Below, piece after piece: positions 8,447-17,079 of a DNA stretch of 64,000 nucleotides. Position 1 is the stretch's first letter; every line of letters begins with the position of its first letter. The translations under genes and the position numbers were made by a program. Source of the stretch: Marinobacter salarius (GTDB lineage Bacteria; Pseudomonadota; Gammaproteobacteria; Pseudomonadales; Oleiphilaceae); assembly GCF_032922745.1 (NCBI RefSeq), contig NZ_CP136693.1, positions 3,844,001 to 3,908,000 of the forward strand, in the 5' to 3' direction. The notes under the pieces are model-generated. The model was given only the letters and a program-made list of their open reading frames with translations, searched no databases and was not told the DNA's origin.

Positions 8447-9217
8447 ATGCAGGTATCGATCAAGACTCCGGAAGAAATCGAGAAGATGCGTGTCGCTGGC
8501 CGCCTGGCGGCCGAAGTTCTTGAGATGATTGGCGAACACGTCAAACCGGGCGTAACAACCGAGAAGCTAGACAATATTTGCCACGCTTATATGGTGGACG
8601 AGCAAAAGACCATCCCGGCGCCGCTGAACTACAAGGGTTTCCCGAAATCGGTATGCACCTCAGTGAATCATGTGGTCTGCCACGGCATCCCGAACGAGAA
8701 AAAGGTATTAAAGGACGGTGACATCGTCAATATCGACGTCACGGTGATCAAGGACGGATGGCATGGTGATACCAGCAAGATGTTCATCGTCGGTAAACCC
8801 AAGCCCGGCAGCGAACGCCTGATCCAGATCACCCAGGAGTGTCTTTATAAAGGTATTGAACTGGTGAAGCCTGGCGCCCGACTGGGCGACATTGGTCACG
8901 TGATCCAGCAGCATGCTGAGAAGCATCGCTATTCTGTAGTCCGCGACTATTGCGGTCACGGCATTGGAAAGGTGTTTCACGAAGATCCTCAGGTGATGCA
9001 CTACGGCAAGCCAGGCACCGGCATGGAACTGCAGGAAGGCATGACCTTTACCATCGAACCGATGATTAACCAGGGAAAGTACCACACCAAGCTGCTGCCA
9101 GACGGCTGGACCGTGGTTACCAAGGATCATAAGCTCTCCGCGCAATGGGAGCACACTATCCTGGTGACGTCGGACGGCTACGAAGTACTGACCAAGCGCA
9201 CGGAAGAGTCATTCTAG
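8447..9217 (+). CDS. map: Type I methionine aminopeptidase
   Basis: Map removes the initiator methionine from nascent proteins. All five metal ligands are recognisable: Asp and Asp in NIDVTVIKDGWHGDTS, His in CGHGIG, Glu in FTIEPM and Glu in QWEHT. The product is 256 residues, a standard type Ia enzyme without extension. It is transcribed away from rpsB, and its stop codon TAG directly abuts the GTG of glnD, so the two genes are almost certainly one transcript. Confidence 0.97.
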   Translation: MQVSIKTPEEIEKMRVAGRLAAEVLEMIGEHVKPGVTTEKLDNICHAYMVDEQKTIPAPLNYKGFPKSVCTSVNHVVCHGIPNEKKVLKDGDIVNIDVTVIKDGWHGDTSKMFIVGKPKPGSERLIQITQECLYKGIELVKPGARLGDIGHVIQQHAEKHRYSVVRDYCGHGIGKVFHEDPQVMHYGKPGTGMELQEGMTFTIEPMINQGKYHTKLLPDGWTVVTKDHKLSAQWEHTILVTSDGYEVLTKRTEESF

Positions 9218-11863
9218 GTGGACCTCAGCGAACTGGAATCCAGGATAAGCAACGACATCTCACCTGTTGTAGCGGCCCGGGAGCTGTTGAAGGAACGCTA
9301 CAACGCAGATGCAGAAGCGTTCCGGCAGGGAGCTGATGTTCGCGCACTGGTCCATTCCCGGTCCGGAACCCTGGATACCATTCTTGCCCTGATCTGGAAC
9401 CGCTACGCCTTTGCCGCCTCTGCCGATGTCTCTCTCGTTGCAGTCGGCGGCTATGGCCGAGGAGAACTCCACCCCCATTCCGATATCGACCTGTTGATTC
9501 TCACCCGGAGTGGTATAGAAGAGAATTGGCAGGAAGACCTTGGCGCCTTCATAACCCTCCTGTGGGACCTGAAGCTGGATATCGGCCACAGCGTCCGCAG
9601 CATCCAGGAAAGCATGGACGCCGCCAGGGAAGATGTCACGATCCTTACCAACCTGCTGGAAACCCGAACCATTGCCGGCCCGGATGACTTACGCGACGAA
9701 CTCAGTCATCAGGTTTATTCAGACGCCATCAGCTCTGACCGCGATTATTTCATAGCAAAACGGGAAGAGCAGAAGCAGCGCCACGCGAAATACGGGGACA
9801 CGGAATACAACCTCGAGCCCAATGTAAAAGGCTCTCCAGGCGCACTGCGGGATATACAGACCATCGGCTGGATTACCAAGCGACACTTCGGTCTGCAGAA
9901 TATCGCGGATCTGACACGCTTTAGTATCCTGACCGAAGAAGAGCACCAGATATTGCTGCAGGGCGAAACCTTCCTGTGGCGACTTCGCTTTGGCCTGCAA
10001 CTGATTGCCGACCGCAACGAGAATCGCCTCCTGTTTGACCATCAACGGGCACTCGCTCAGATGCTGGGTTACAAGGATGAGGGCAAGCGACTGGGCGTTG
10101 AGTTGATGATGCAGTCCTACTACCGCACCGTGCTGGCCCTGGCGGAGCTGACCGACGTTATTCTTCAGTACTACGACGAGGCTATCCTCGGCGCCGGAAG
10201 TGACGACGACATCCTGCCCCTGAACAAGCGCTTCCAGATTCGCAACTACTACATTGAAGCCGTCAACAACCAGGTTTTCGCCTACGCGCCCTATGCCATC
10301 ATGGAAATTTTCGTTCTGATGGCGCAGCATCCGGAAATCAAAGGCATCCGCGCCACCACCATCCGTTCACTGCGGGCGCACCGCCACCTGATTGACGACG
10401 CTTTCCGCTCGGATCTGGCCGTTACTTCCCTGTTCATGGAACTGCTGCGGACGCCGCACGCCCTCGACCAGACCCTGTCGGCAATGAAGAAATACAACGT
10501 GCTGGGCCGCTACCTCCCCGAATTTGGCCAGATCATCGGCCAGATGCAGCACGACCTGTTCCACATCTACACCGTGGATGCCCACACCATGCGGGTGATC
10601 CGCAACATGGTGCGGCTGGACAGCGCCGACGCCCGCAATGAATACCCGCTGGCGTCGCGTTTGATTCACCGGTTACCGAAGCTTGAAACACTGTATATTG
10701 CCGGCCTTTATCATGACGTGGCAAAAGGCCGGGGCGGCGACCATTCGGAGCTGGGCGCAATTGACGTCGAGGACTTCTGCGAACGCCATCACCTCAGCGA
10801 ACGGGACACTCAACTGGCCTCCTGGCTGGTGGAAAATCACCTGCTGATGTCGATGACCGCCCAGCGCAAGGACATCTCCGATCCGGACATCATCCATGGC
10901 TTCGCACGCGCCGTGCCCAGCCAGGTACACCTGGACTACCTCTACGTGCTGACGGTGTGCGATATTAGCGCCACCAATCCCAAGTTGTGGAACACTTGGC
11001 GCGCCTCGCTGTTGCGCCAGCTCTACATCGAGACCAAACGGGCACTCAGACGCGGCTCGGAAACACCGGTAGACCGTCAGGAATGGGTGCGCGCCACTCA
11101 GTCCGAGGCACGGGAGATTCTTCACGCCCAGAATATGACGGACGAACAGATCGACGGAATCTGGGAAACCCTGGACGAAGACTACTTCCTGCAGGATTCC
11201 ACGGTGGACATTGCCTGGCAGACCGCTGCAATCATCCGCCATGGTGATGACCCCGACCCGCTGGTGCTGATTCGTGACACCCGGGGCGGCCCTACTGACG
11301 GCTACTCCCAGATCATCATTTATATGAGTGACCGTATTGACCTGTTCGCGGCCACCACGGCGGTGCTGGAACAACTTAACCTCAACATCGTCGATGCTCG
11401 CATCAGCTCAAGCGAAGGCCCCTTCTCTATCAGTTCCTACATTGTTCTGGACGAGAAAGGCAAACCCCTGGGCATTGACCCGGCCCGCAAGGATCGGGTT
11501 CGCATGCGCCTGATTGAGGAACTGGATGACCCGGAAGATTACCCTGACATCATCCACCGCCGCACTCCCAGACAGCTGAAGCACTTTGCCTTCCCCACGG
11601 AAGTGACCTTCTCCAACGACACCATCAACCAGCGCACGGTGATGGAAGTGATCACACCGGACCGCCCGGGGTTGCTGGCCCGCGTTGGGCAGGTATTGCT
11701 GGAGCATCGCGTGCGGCTGACCAACGCCAAGATTGCAACGCTGGGTGAACGGGTGGAAGACGTATTCTTTGTAACCGACGAGCACGGCGAGCAGATCAGC
11801 GACCCCGCAGTCTGCCAGGCCCTGCAGCAGGATCTTTGCCAAATGCTGGATGACACCCAATGA
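9218..11863 (+). CDS. glnD: Bifunctional uridylyltransferase/uridylyl-removing enzyme GlnD
   Basis: GlnD senses glutamine and uridylylates or deuridylylates PII proteins, controlling nitrogen assimilation. The order is: nucleotidyltransferase domain (VGGYGRGELHPHSDIDLL, catalytic Asp 89 and 91), a GlnD linker domain, an HD domain (YHDVAKGRGGDHSELG) for uridylyl removal, and two C-terminal ACT domains (one includes PDRPGLLARVGQV). Length 881 residues is usual. Translation starts at GTG immediately after the map stop. It overlaps dapC by four bases (ATGA). Confidence 0.97.
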   Translation: MDLSELESRISNDISPVVAARELLKERYNADAEAFRQGADVRALVHSRSGTLDTILALIWNRYAFAASADVSLVAVGGYGRGELHPHSDIDLLILTRSGIEENWQEDLGAFITLLWDLKLDIGHSVRSIQESMDAAREDVTILTNLLETRTIAGPDDLRDELSHQVYSDAISSDRDYFIAKREEQKQRHAKYGDTEYNLEPNVKGSPGALRDIQTIGWITKRHFGLQNIADLTRFSILTEEEHQILLQGETFLWRLRFGLQLIADRNENRLLFDHQRALAQMLGYKDEGKRLGVELMMQSYYRTVLALAELTDVILQYYDEAILGAGSDDDILPLNKRFQIRNYYIEAVNNQVFAYAPYAIMEIFVLMAQHPEIKGIRATTIRSLRAHRHLIDDAFRSDLAVTSLFMELLRTPHALDQTLSAMKKYNVLGRYLPEFGQIIGQMQHDLFHIYTVDAHTMRVIRNMVRLDSADARNEYPLASRLIHRLPKLETLYIAGLYHDVAKGRGGDHSELGAIDVEDFCERHHLSERDTQLASWLVENHLLMSMTAQRKDISDPDIIHGFARAVPSQVHLDYLYVLTVCDISATNPKLWNTWRASLLRQLYIETKRALRRGSETPVDRQEWVRATQSEAREILHAQNMTDEQIDGIWETLDEDYFLQDSTVDIAWQTAAIIRHGDDPDPLVLIRDTRGGPTDGYSQIIIYMSDRIDLFAATTAVLEQLNLNIVDARISSSEGPFSISSYIVLDEKGKPLGIDPARKDRVRMRLIEELDDPEDYPDIIHRRTPRQLKHFAFPTEVTFSNDTINQRTVMEVITPDRPGLLARVGQVLLEHRVRLTNAKIATLGERVEDVFFVTDEHGEQISDPAVCQALQQDLCQMLDDTQ

Positions 11864-13062
11864 ATGCCGACCTGGACAGGCTACACCCCTACCCGTTCGA
11901 GAAATTGACCAAACTCAAGTCCGGCATCAGCGTTCCCAAGGACCTGACGTCGATTTCCCTGGGCATCGGTGAGCCCAAGCATCCGTCGCCGGAATTCGTC
12001 AAACAGGTGATCTCGGACAATCTGGACAAACTCGCCAACTACCCTACAACGAAAGGCACCGACGAACTGCGCCAGGCCATCGCGCGCTGGGCCACCCGCC
12101 GCTTTGAACTGACACCCGGATCACTGACGCCTGAGCACCATATCGTTCCGGTGAATGGCACTCGTGAAGGCATCTTCTCGCTGGTGCAATCGGTGGTGGA
12201 ATCCAGCCAGAGCGCCACCGTGGTCAGCCCCAACCCGTTTTACCAGGTCTACGAAGGCGCCGCGTTCCTCGCTGGCGCAACACCCCATTACCTCGCCTGC
12301 GACGCAGACAGCCATTTCATACCGGACTTTGACAAGGTTTCGGAATCCGTATGGAAAGACTGCCAGGTCCTGTTCCTGTGTTCACCGGGCAACCCCAGCG
12401 GTTCGGTAATTCCCCGGGAGACGTTGGTGCGGGTCATCGAATTGGCGGACAGGCATGACTTCATCGTCGCGTCCGACGAATGCTATTCCGAGCTCTACCC
12501 CGACGAAGGCCAGCCGCCGGAAGGATTGCTGCAAACCTGTGCCGCTATTGGCCGCAACGATTTCGCCCGCTGTATCGTGTTCCACAGCCTGTCGAAGCGA
12601 AGCAACCTGCCGGGCCTGCGGTCCGGTTTCGTGGCCGGCGATGCCGATATCCTCAAAGGCTATCTCAAATACCGCACCTACCATGGCTGCGCCATGCCCA
12701 TACACAACCAGCTGGCGAGCATTGCCGCCTGGAGCGATGAAGACCACGTGCGGGAGAACCGGGCGGCCTACCGCGCCAAGTTTGAGGCGGTGGTACCCAT
12801 CCTTCGGGAAGTGATGAACGTGGACTTTCCCGATGCCGGGTTCTACCTATGGCCGGAAACCCCGATGGACGACGAAACGTTCGCGCGGGAACTGTCGGCC
12901 CAGCAGAATGTGCACGTGCTCCCCGGGCGCTACCTCTCTCGCACTGTCGATGGCCATAATCCTGGCAAAAACCGGGTAAGAATGGCCCTGGTGGCGCCGG
13001 TTGAAGAATGCGTGGAAGCGGCCAAACGCATTGTGACTTTTGTAAAGGCAAACAGGACATGA
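11860..13062 (+). CDS. dapC: Succinyldiaminopimelate transaminase DapC
   Basis: This PLP-dependent class I/II aminotransferase converts N-succinyl-2-amino-6-ketopimelate to N-succinyl-LL-diaminopimelate in the succinylase branch of lysine/DAP synthesis. The PLP lysine lies in HSLSKRSNLPGLRSG, and the substrate segment FLCSPGNPSG is present. Length is 400 residues. The assignment as DapC rather than a generic aminotransferase rests on its place with dapD and dapE. The start overlaps glnD by ATGA, and the stop overlaps the next gene. Confidence 0.93.
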   Translation: MNADLDRLHPYPFEKLTKLKSGISVPKDLTSISLGIGEPKHPSPEFVKQVISDNLDKLANYPTTKGTDELRQAIARWATRRFELTPGSLTPEHHIVPVNGTREGIFSLVQSVVESSQSATVVSPNPFYQVYEGAAFLAGATPHYLACDADSHFIPDFDKVSESVWKDCQVLFLCSPGNPSGSVIPRETLVRVIELADRHDFIVASDECYSELYPDEGQPPEGLLQTCAAIGRNDFARCIVFHSLSKRSNLPGLRSGFVAGDADILKGYLKYRTYHGCAMPIHNQLASIAAWSDEDHVRENRAAYRAKFEAVVPILREVMNVDFPDAGFYLWPETPMDDETFARELSAQQNVHVLPGRYLSRTVDGHNPGKNRVRMALVAPVEECVEAAKRIVTFVKANRT

Positions 13063-13403
13063 AACTCTACGGCATCCGAAATTGCGACACCGTCAAGAAA
13101 GCTCGGAAATGGCTGGACGACGCCGGCATCGACTACGAATTCCACGACTTCAAGAAGGACGGGCTGGACACTGCCCGGCTCAGCCAATGGGAGCAGGCGG
13201 CCGGCTGGGAGGTGTTACTGAACCGTCGCGGCACCACGTGGCGCAAACTTTCGGACGATGTTCGTGATAATATTAGCGCCCAATCCGCCCACGACCTGAT
13301 GCTCGACAATCCGTCCATCATCAAGCGGCCCGTGGTTGAGCACGGCGACACGGTCAGCGTCGGCTTTAATGCCGATGATTGGGCCGAACGATTCAAACAC
13401 TGA
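13059..13403 (+). CDS. ArsC/Spx-family thioredoxin-fold protein (YffB-like)
   Basis: A small ArsC-family protein of 114 residues. It begins MKLYGIRNCDTVKKARKWL, with a single Cys in NCDT, the usual YffB/ArsC-like position, and the family's KDGLD and IIKRPVV segments. The open frame starts earlier, at 13008, inside dapC, but the ATG at 13059 overlaps the dapC stop (ATGA) and matches the family N-terminus. Its function in most bacteria is undefined; a glutathione-linked reductase role is suggested for relatives. It is embedded in the dap operon, which is a recurrent arrangement. Confidence 0.88.
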   Translation: MKLYGIRNCDTVKKARKWLDDAGIDYEFHDFKKDGLDTARLSQWEQAAGWEVLLNRRGTTWRKLSDDVRDNISAQSAHDLMLDNPSIIKRPVVEHGDTVSVGFNADDWAERFKH

Positions 13404-13420
13404 GAACCAGGAGCACATCA

Positions 13421-14449
13421 ATGAGTTTTGCATTCGGAATTGGTATCGGCACCCAGAACAATCAGGGCGAGTGGCTGGAAGTGTTTTACCAGCAGCCGGT
13501 CATCACCCCCGATAACGGCCTCATCGAAGTGGCTCAAAACGTTCTGGATTACCAGGGAGGCAATCAGGCGGTATCGGTGACACCCGATCAACTCAAGGCG
13601 CTCTCGGACGGATTACGCCAGTTGGGTCAGATGGAACAGTCCGCCCTGGCGGGCAAAGCTGCCGAGAGCCGTCGCCCGGTTGTCGTGACTCTGCTTGACA
13701 CCGACGACACCGCCTCCAGCACACCGGAGGTTTATCTCAAACTGCACCTGATCTCCAGCCGCCAGGCCAGACCCCATGAGCTGAAGCTGGACGGCATTTT
13801 CGGCCTGCTGCCAAACCTGGCCTGGACCAGCGAAGGCGCCATCGACCTTAACGAGCTGCCAGAGCGCCAGCTCAAGGCGCGCCTCGAAGGCCGCACCCTG
13901 GAAGTGAAGTCCGTCGACAAGTTCCCGCAGATGACGGATTACGTGGTACCAAAAGGCGTGCGCATCGCCGACACCGCCCGTGTTCGCCTGGGCGCCTATG
14001 TGGGTGAAGGCACCACCGTGATGCATGAAGGCTTTATCAACTTCAATGCCGGCACCGAAGGCACCAGCATGATTGAAGGCCGTATCTCCGCCGGTGTGAT
14101 GATCGGCCAGGGCTCGGACCTCGGCGGCGGCTGCTCCACCATGGGCACCCTTTCCGGCGGCGGCAACATCATCATTTCCGTTGGTGAGAACTGCCTGATT
14201 GGCGCCAATGCCGGCCTCGGCATTCCCCTGGGTGACCGCTGCAAAGTCGAAGCGGGCCTGTACATTACCGCCGGCACCAAGGTAGCCCTGCTGGACGACA
14301 ACAACGAACTGGTTGAAGTCATCAAGGCACGGGATTTGGCCAACAAGCCGGACCTTCTGTTCCGCCGTAACAGCCAGACTGGCGCGGTTGAATGCAAGAC
14401 CAACAAGTCCGCCATCGAGCTGAACGAAGAACTGCATGCAAACAACTAA
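13421..14449 (+). CDS. dapD: 2,3,4,5-tetrahydropyridine-2,6-dicarboxylate N-succinyltransferase
   Basis: DapD transfers succinyl from succinyl-CoA in the lysine/DAP pathway. The C-terminal half carries the left-handed beta-helix hexapeptide repeats (GVRIADTARVRLGAYVGEGT onwards). At 342 residues it is the longer DapD subfamily found in pseudomonads and their relatives, not the 274-residue enterobacterial form. The ATG at 13421 is preceded by CCAGGAGCAC; the frame is open upstream, into the previous gene. The last 14 bases overlap dapE. Confidence 0.95.
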   Translation: MSFAFGIGIGTQNNQGEWLEVFYQQPVITPDNGLIEVAQNVLDYQGGNQAVSVTPDQLKALSDGLRQLGQMEQSALAGKAAESRRPVVVTLLDTDDTASSTPEVYLKLHLISSRQARPHELKLDGIFGLLPNLAWTSEGAIDLNELPERQLKARLEGRTLEVKSVDKFPQMTDYVVPKGVRIADTARVRLGAYVGEGTTVMHEGFINFNAGTEGTSMIEGRISAGVMIGQGSDLGGGCSTMGTLSGGGNIIISVGENCLIGANAGLGIPLGDRCKVEAGLYITAGTKVALLDDNNELVEVIKARDLANKPDLLFRRNSQTGAVECKTNKSAIELNEELHANN

Positions 14450-15584
14450 TTCCGCCGAGCTTTCCCCAACCCTCAGGCTCGCCGTTGACCTGATCCGCCG
14501 GCCGTCCGTTACCCCGGACGACGCCGGCTGCCAGGAACTGATGATGTCACGGCTCTCCGCCCTGGGCTTTAAGGGCGAGGCCCTGCGCTTTGGCGAAACC
14601 GACAACCTGTGGGCCCGCAAGGGTTCGGAAGGCCCACTGCTGACGTTTGCAGGCCATACGGATGTGGTGCCTACCGGTCCGGAGAAAAACTGGCGTCATC
14701 CGCCGTTCGAGGCGGTGATAGATGATGGTTTTCTTCATGGCCGGGGCGCCGCCGACATGAAAGGCAGTCTGGCGGCCTTCGTCACAGCCTGCGAGCGGTT
14801 TGTGACGGATCATCCCGATCATCGGGGCTCCATTGCCTTGTTGATCACCAGTGACGAGGAAGGTCCGGCCCAGGACGGCACCGTGAAAGTGGTGGAAACC
14901 CTGGAAGCCCGGAATGAGAAAATCGACTGGTGCCTGATTGGTGAACCGTCCAGCACCCGTGAGGTGGGCGATGTCATCAAGAACGGCCGTCGGGGCTCAC
15001 TCCATGGCTATCTCACAGTACAGGGCACTCAGGGGCACGTGGCCTACCCGCACCTGGCGGAAAACCCGGTGCATACCGCTGCCCCGGCACTGGACGCCCT
15101 CGCGAAGGAATTCTGGGACAATGGCAATGATTTCTTCCCGCCAACCACTTTCCAGATCACCAAGATCGAAGCTGGTACCGGGAGCAACATCATTCCCGGA
15201 GAGTGCCTGGTTCACTTCAATTTTCGCTACTGCACGGAAAACACAGCGGAAAGCCTGGAAGAACGAGTGGTTGCCATTCTCGACCGTCATGAGTTGAAGT
15301 ATGACCTGCAATGGCATCTGAGCGGCCGGCCATTCCTGACCGATAGCGGATCACTGGTTTCGGCGGCAAAAAGTGCCATCCGTTCCGTCACCGGCCGGGA
15401 AACCGAGCTGTCTACCTCTGGTGGTACGTCGGATGGACGCTTTATCGCCCCGACCGGCGCCCAGGTTCTGGAACTTGGCCCGATCAATGCCACCATCCAC
15501 AAAGTCGATGAGTGTGTAAAAGCCGCAGACCTGGACACCCTGTCGGAAATTTACGAACAGGTTCTTGTGGAACTGCTGGCCTGA
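14436..15584 (+). CDS. dapE: Succinyl-diaminopimelate desuccinylase
   Basis: DapE is an M20-family di-zinc hydrolase that releases LL-diaminopimelate. Metal-binding motifs FAGHTDVVPTG, GRGAADMKGSLAAF and TSDEEGPA are present, and the dimerisation domain sits in the middle. Length is 382 residues. It overlaps the end of dapD by 14 bases and closes the dapC-arsC-dapD-dapE unit; a hairpin follows the stop codon. Confidence 0.96.
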   Translation: MQTTNSAELSPTLRLAVDLIRRPSVTPDDAGCQELMMSRLSALGFKGEALRFGETDNLWARKGSEGPLLTFAGHTDVVPTGPEKNWRHPPFEAVIDDGFLHGRGAADMKGSLAAFVTACERFVTDHPDHRGSIALLITSDEEGPAQDGTVKVVETLEARNEKIDWCLIGEPSSTREVGDVIKNGRRGSLHGYLTVQGTQGHVAYPHLAENPVHTAAPALDALAKEFWDNGNDFFPPTTFQITKIEAGTGSNIIPGECLVHFNFRYCTENTAESLEERVVAILDRHELKYDLQWHLSGRPFLTDSGSLVSAAKSAIRSVTGRETELSTSGGTSDGRFIAPTGAQVLELGPINATIHKVDECVKAADLDTLSEIYEQVLVELLA

Positions 15585-15803
15585 TCAGTAGTGAGGAGGA
15601 GGCGTTTCGTCCTCCTCCTTTCTGATGTTCGATGACGATACTTCCTTGAGCTGAGTGTTCAGCTGCTTCTTCGCCTCCCAGAGTTCCCGGATATCCAGCT
15701 CCTGACGTGCCACCTGCTCGCTCAGGGTATGAATGATGTCGTCCTGGAATGCCAGACGCGTTTCCAGTTCGTCCAGCCGGGCCTGCAGATCTTTGTCGCT
15801 CAT
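15585..15803 (-). CDS. slyX: SlyX family protein
   Basis: A 72-residue coiled-coil protein with the SlyX pattern: LQARLDELETRLAFQDDIIHTL, then LSEQVARQELDIRELW, and the terminal PPPHY characteristic of the family. Its function is unknown. The ATG at 15803 (MSDKDLQ) is chosen because the longer frame to 15872 adds residues unrelated to the family. It is convergent with dapE, with no space between the stops. Confidence 0.88.
   Translation of the reverse strand: MSDKDLQARLDELETRLAFQDDIIHTLSEQVARQELDIRELWEAKKQLNTQLKEVSSSNIRKEEDETPPPHY
15593..15617 (+). terminator. Probable terminator after dapE, inside the slyX 3' end
   Basis: GAGGAGGA (15593-15600) and TCCTCCTC (15610-15617) make a perfect 8-base stem with a 9-base loop, eight bases after the dapE stop. 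Only a weak T run follows (CTTTCTG). The stem lies within the last codons of convergent slyX, so it could slow transcription from both sides. Confidence 0.45.
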
Positions 15804-16048
15804 AAAGTTTTTGGTTCTCCGGGAAGGATTCCCATCAAGGTATTGTGTGATCAATTTGGTGTCGGCGGACACGCCGCTTGGTCAGCGCTCCCCGTTATCT
15901 GGTATCATCCCGCTTTTGCCCGCCGGGGAACCTGAAAGACCCGTTTATGTCTTGCAGGCCCCCAGCGGTTTTCACCGCCGGAGACCCGATTTTACCCGAT
16001 ATCCGGCTCTTTATCGTTAGCGTTAGATGAATGGAGAAACTTCAGTCC

Positions 16049-16630
16049 ATGCAAAACCCAGCAAAAGCGATCGTCCTTGCTCTCCTGGTCGCGATTCCGT
16101 CACCTTTTATCCTCGGCTTTCTGTTGGTGACTTTCACCCCGGAACTCTTCCAGATTCTGTCTCAGGCCGGCACTAGCGAGGAAGCAACCAGTACCACGTT
16201 TGTATTGGGCAGCGCCCAGGGCATCGCAGCCTATATTATTGCGGTTGTCCTTTTCGGCCTGGCAGGCTTCGTAACCGTCGCTCTGGCGGCCAAGAAACCC
16301 TCAGCCGTGAAGCAGCAAGCGCCTCGCGCCAGCACGGCACCTCGCCAGCCTGCCCCGCGCAAGCAGCAATCCCAACCGGATTACGAGGATGACGATGACT
16401 ACGACGACAGTACCCCTGAAGGCAATGAGGAAGGCACCGTCAAGTGGTTCAACGTCAAGAAAGGCTTCGGGTTTATCGTTCGCGATAGCGGCGATGAAGT
16501 CTTTGTACACTTCCGCGCCATTCGTGGCCGTGGCCGCCGGGTATTGCGCCAGGGCCAACTGGTCCGGTTCAGCGTTGTCGAAGCGGACAAGGGCCTTCAG
16601 GCGGACAACGTGTCCATTCTGAGCGACTGA
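16049..16630 (+). CDS. Membrane-anchored cold-shock-domain protein
   Basis: The N-terminus carries two hydrophobic segments (AIVLALLVAIPSPFILGFLLV and a second near IAAYIIAVVLFGLAG), then a basic, proline-rich linker and an acidic stretch (YEDDDDYDDS), then a C-terminal cold-shock domain starting EGTVKWFNVKKGFGFIV, with RNP1 KGFGFI and RNP2 VFVHF. The domain should bind RNA or single-stranded DNA, held at the inner membrane. GGAGAAAC lies 12 bases before the ATG at 16049; an ATG at 16031 without a ribosome site is the alternative. The specific role is unknown. Confidence 0.85.
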   Translation: MQNPAKAIVLALLVAIPSPFILGFLLVTFTPELFQILSQAGTSEEATSTTFVLGSAQGIAAYIIAVVLFGLAGFVTVALAAKKPSAVKQQAPRASTAPRQPAPRKQQSQPDYEDDDDYDDSTPEGNEEGTVKWFNVKKGFGFIVRDSGDEVFVHFRAIRGRGRRVLRQGQLVRFSVVEADKGLQADNVSILSD

Positions 16631-16650
16631 TCCACGAGAACGTGCATCAC

Positions 16651-16687
16651 AAAAAAGGGGGCAGCCAACCGGCTGCCCCCTTTTTTA
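16651..16687. terminator. Bidirectional rho-independent terminator
   Basis: A run of six A, then a GC-rich stem (GGGGGCAGCC / GGCTGCCCCC) with a four-base loop, then six T. It sits between the convergent cold-shock gene and the small gene at 16702, and should work in both directions. Confidence 0.92.
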
Positions 16688-16701
16688 TTGCTGTGAAGAA
16701 C

Positions 16702-17079
16702 TCAGTTCCAGACCGCCAGTTGCTCTCCGCGCTGATCCAGCCGCCACCATTTCTCATCCTCCACGGGCTCCCCTTCTTTCCAGTCACCGGGGCTGCAGCG
16801 AATCTCGGTATCCATGGCGCGCCAGGCACTCCGGGCGCAATCGAGGTCGGACGCCCAGGGCAGATCCTCACCCTCCAGGATCACAGAGGTGTATCGCTTG
16901 CCACCTGCACCGGGGTACAGATTAACGCGGACTCTATGCGCCCGATAATGAGCTGATCCTTTCACCGCCCTGTCACCCAGCGCGTCATCCCTAAGCTCAA
17001 TGTCGTCCAGATGACTGGCAAGCCAGCTCGATACCGCTGACGACTCCAGGTCACGAATGTAGATTTCGAGATCCCGCAC
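16702..17079 (-). CDS. Hypothetical protein coupled to a Clp_N-AAA ATPase
   Basis: A protein of about 125 residues that I do not recognise. The GTG at 17079 is chosen because a strong AGGAGA lies eight bases upstream; an ATG at 17118 is the alternative. The sequence is soluble and charged (VRDLEIYIRDLESSAVSSWL, then HRVRVNLYPGAGGKRYTSVI), without signal peptide or membrane helix. It overlaps the end of the ATPase gene by 29 bases, so translation is probably coupled and the two products may act together. No function is assigned. Confidence 0.7.
   Translation of the reverse strand: MRDLEIYIRDLESSAVSSWLASHLDDIELRDDALGDRAVKGSAHYRAHRVRVNLYPGAGGKRYTSVILEGEDLPWASDLDCARSAWRAMDTEIRCSPGDWKEGEPVEDEKWWRLDQRGEQLAVWN

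Noticed and set aside
13613..14620. A 335-codon minus-strand frame opposite dapD and dapE
   Set aside because: Shadow of two well-supported genes; low-complexity Ala/Gly/Val content.
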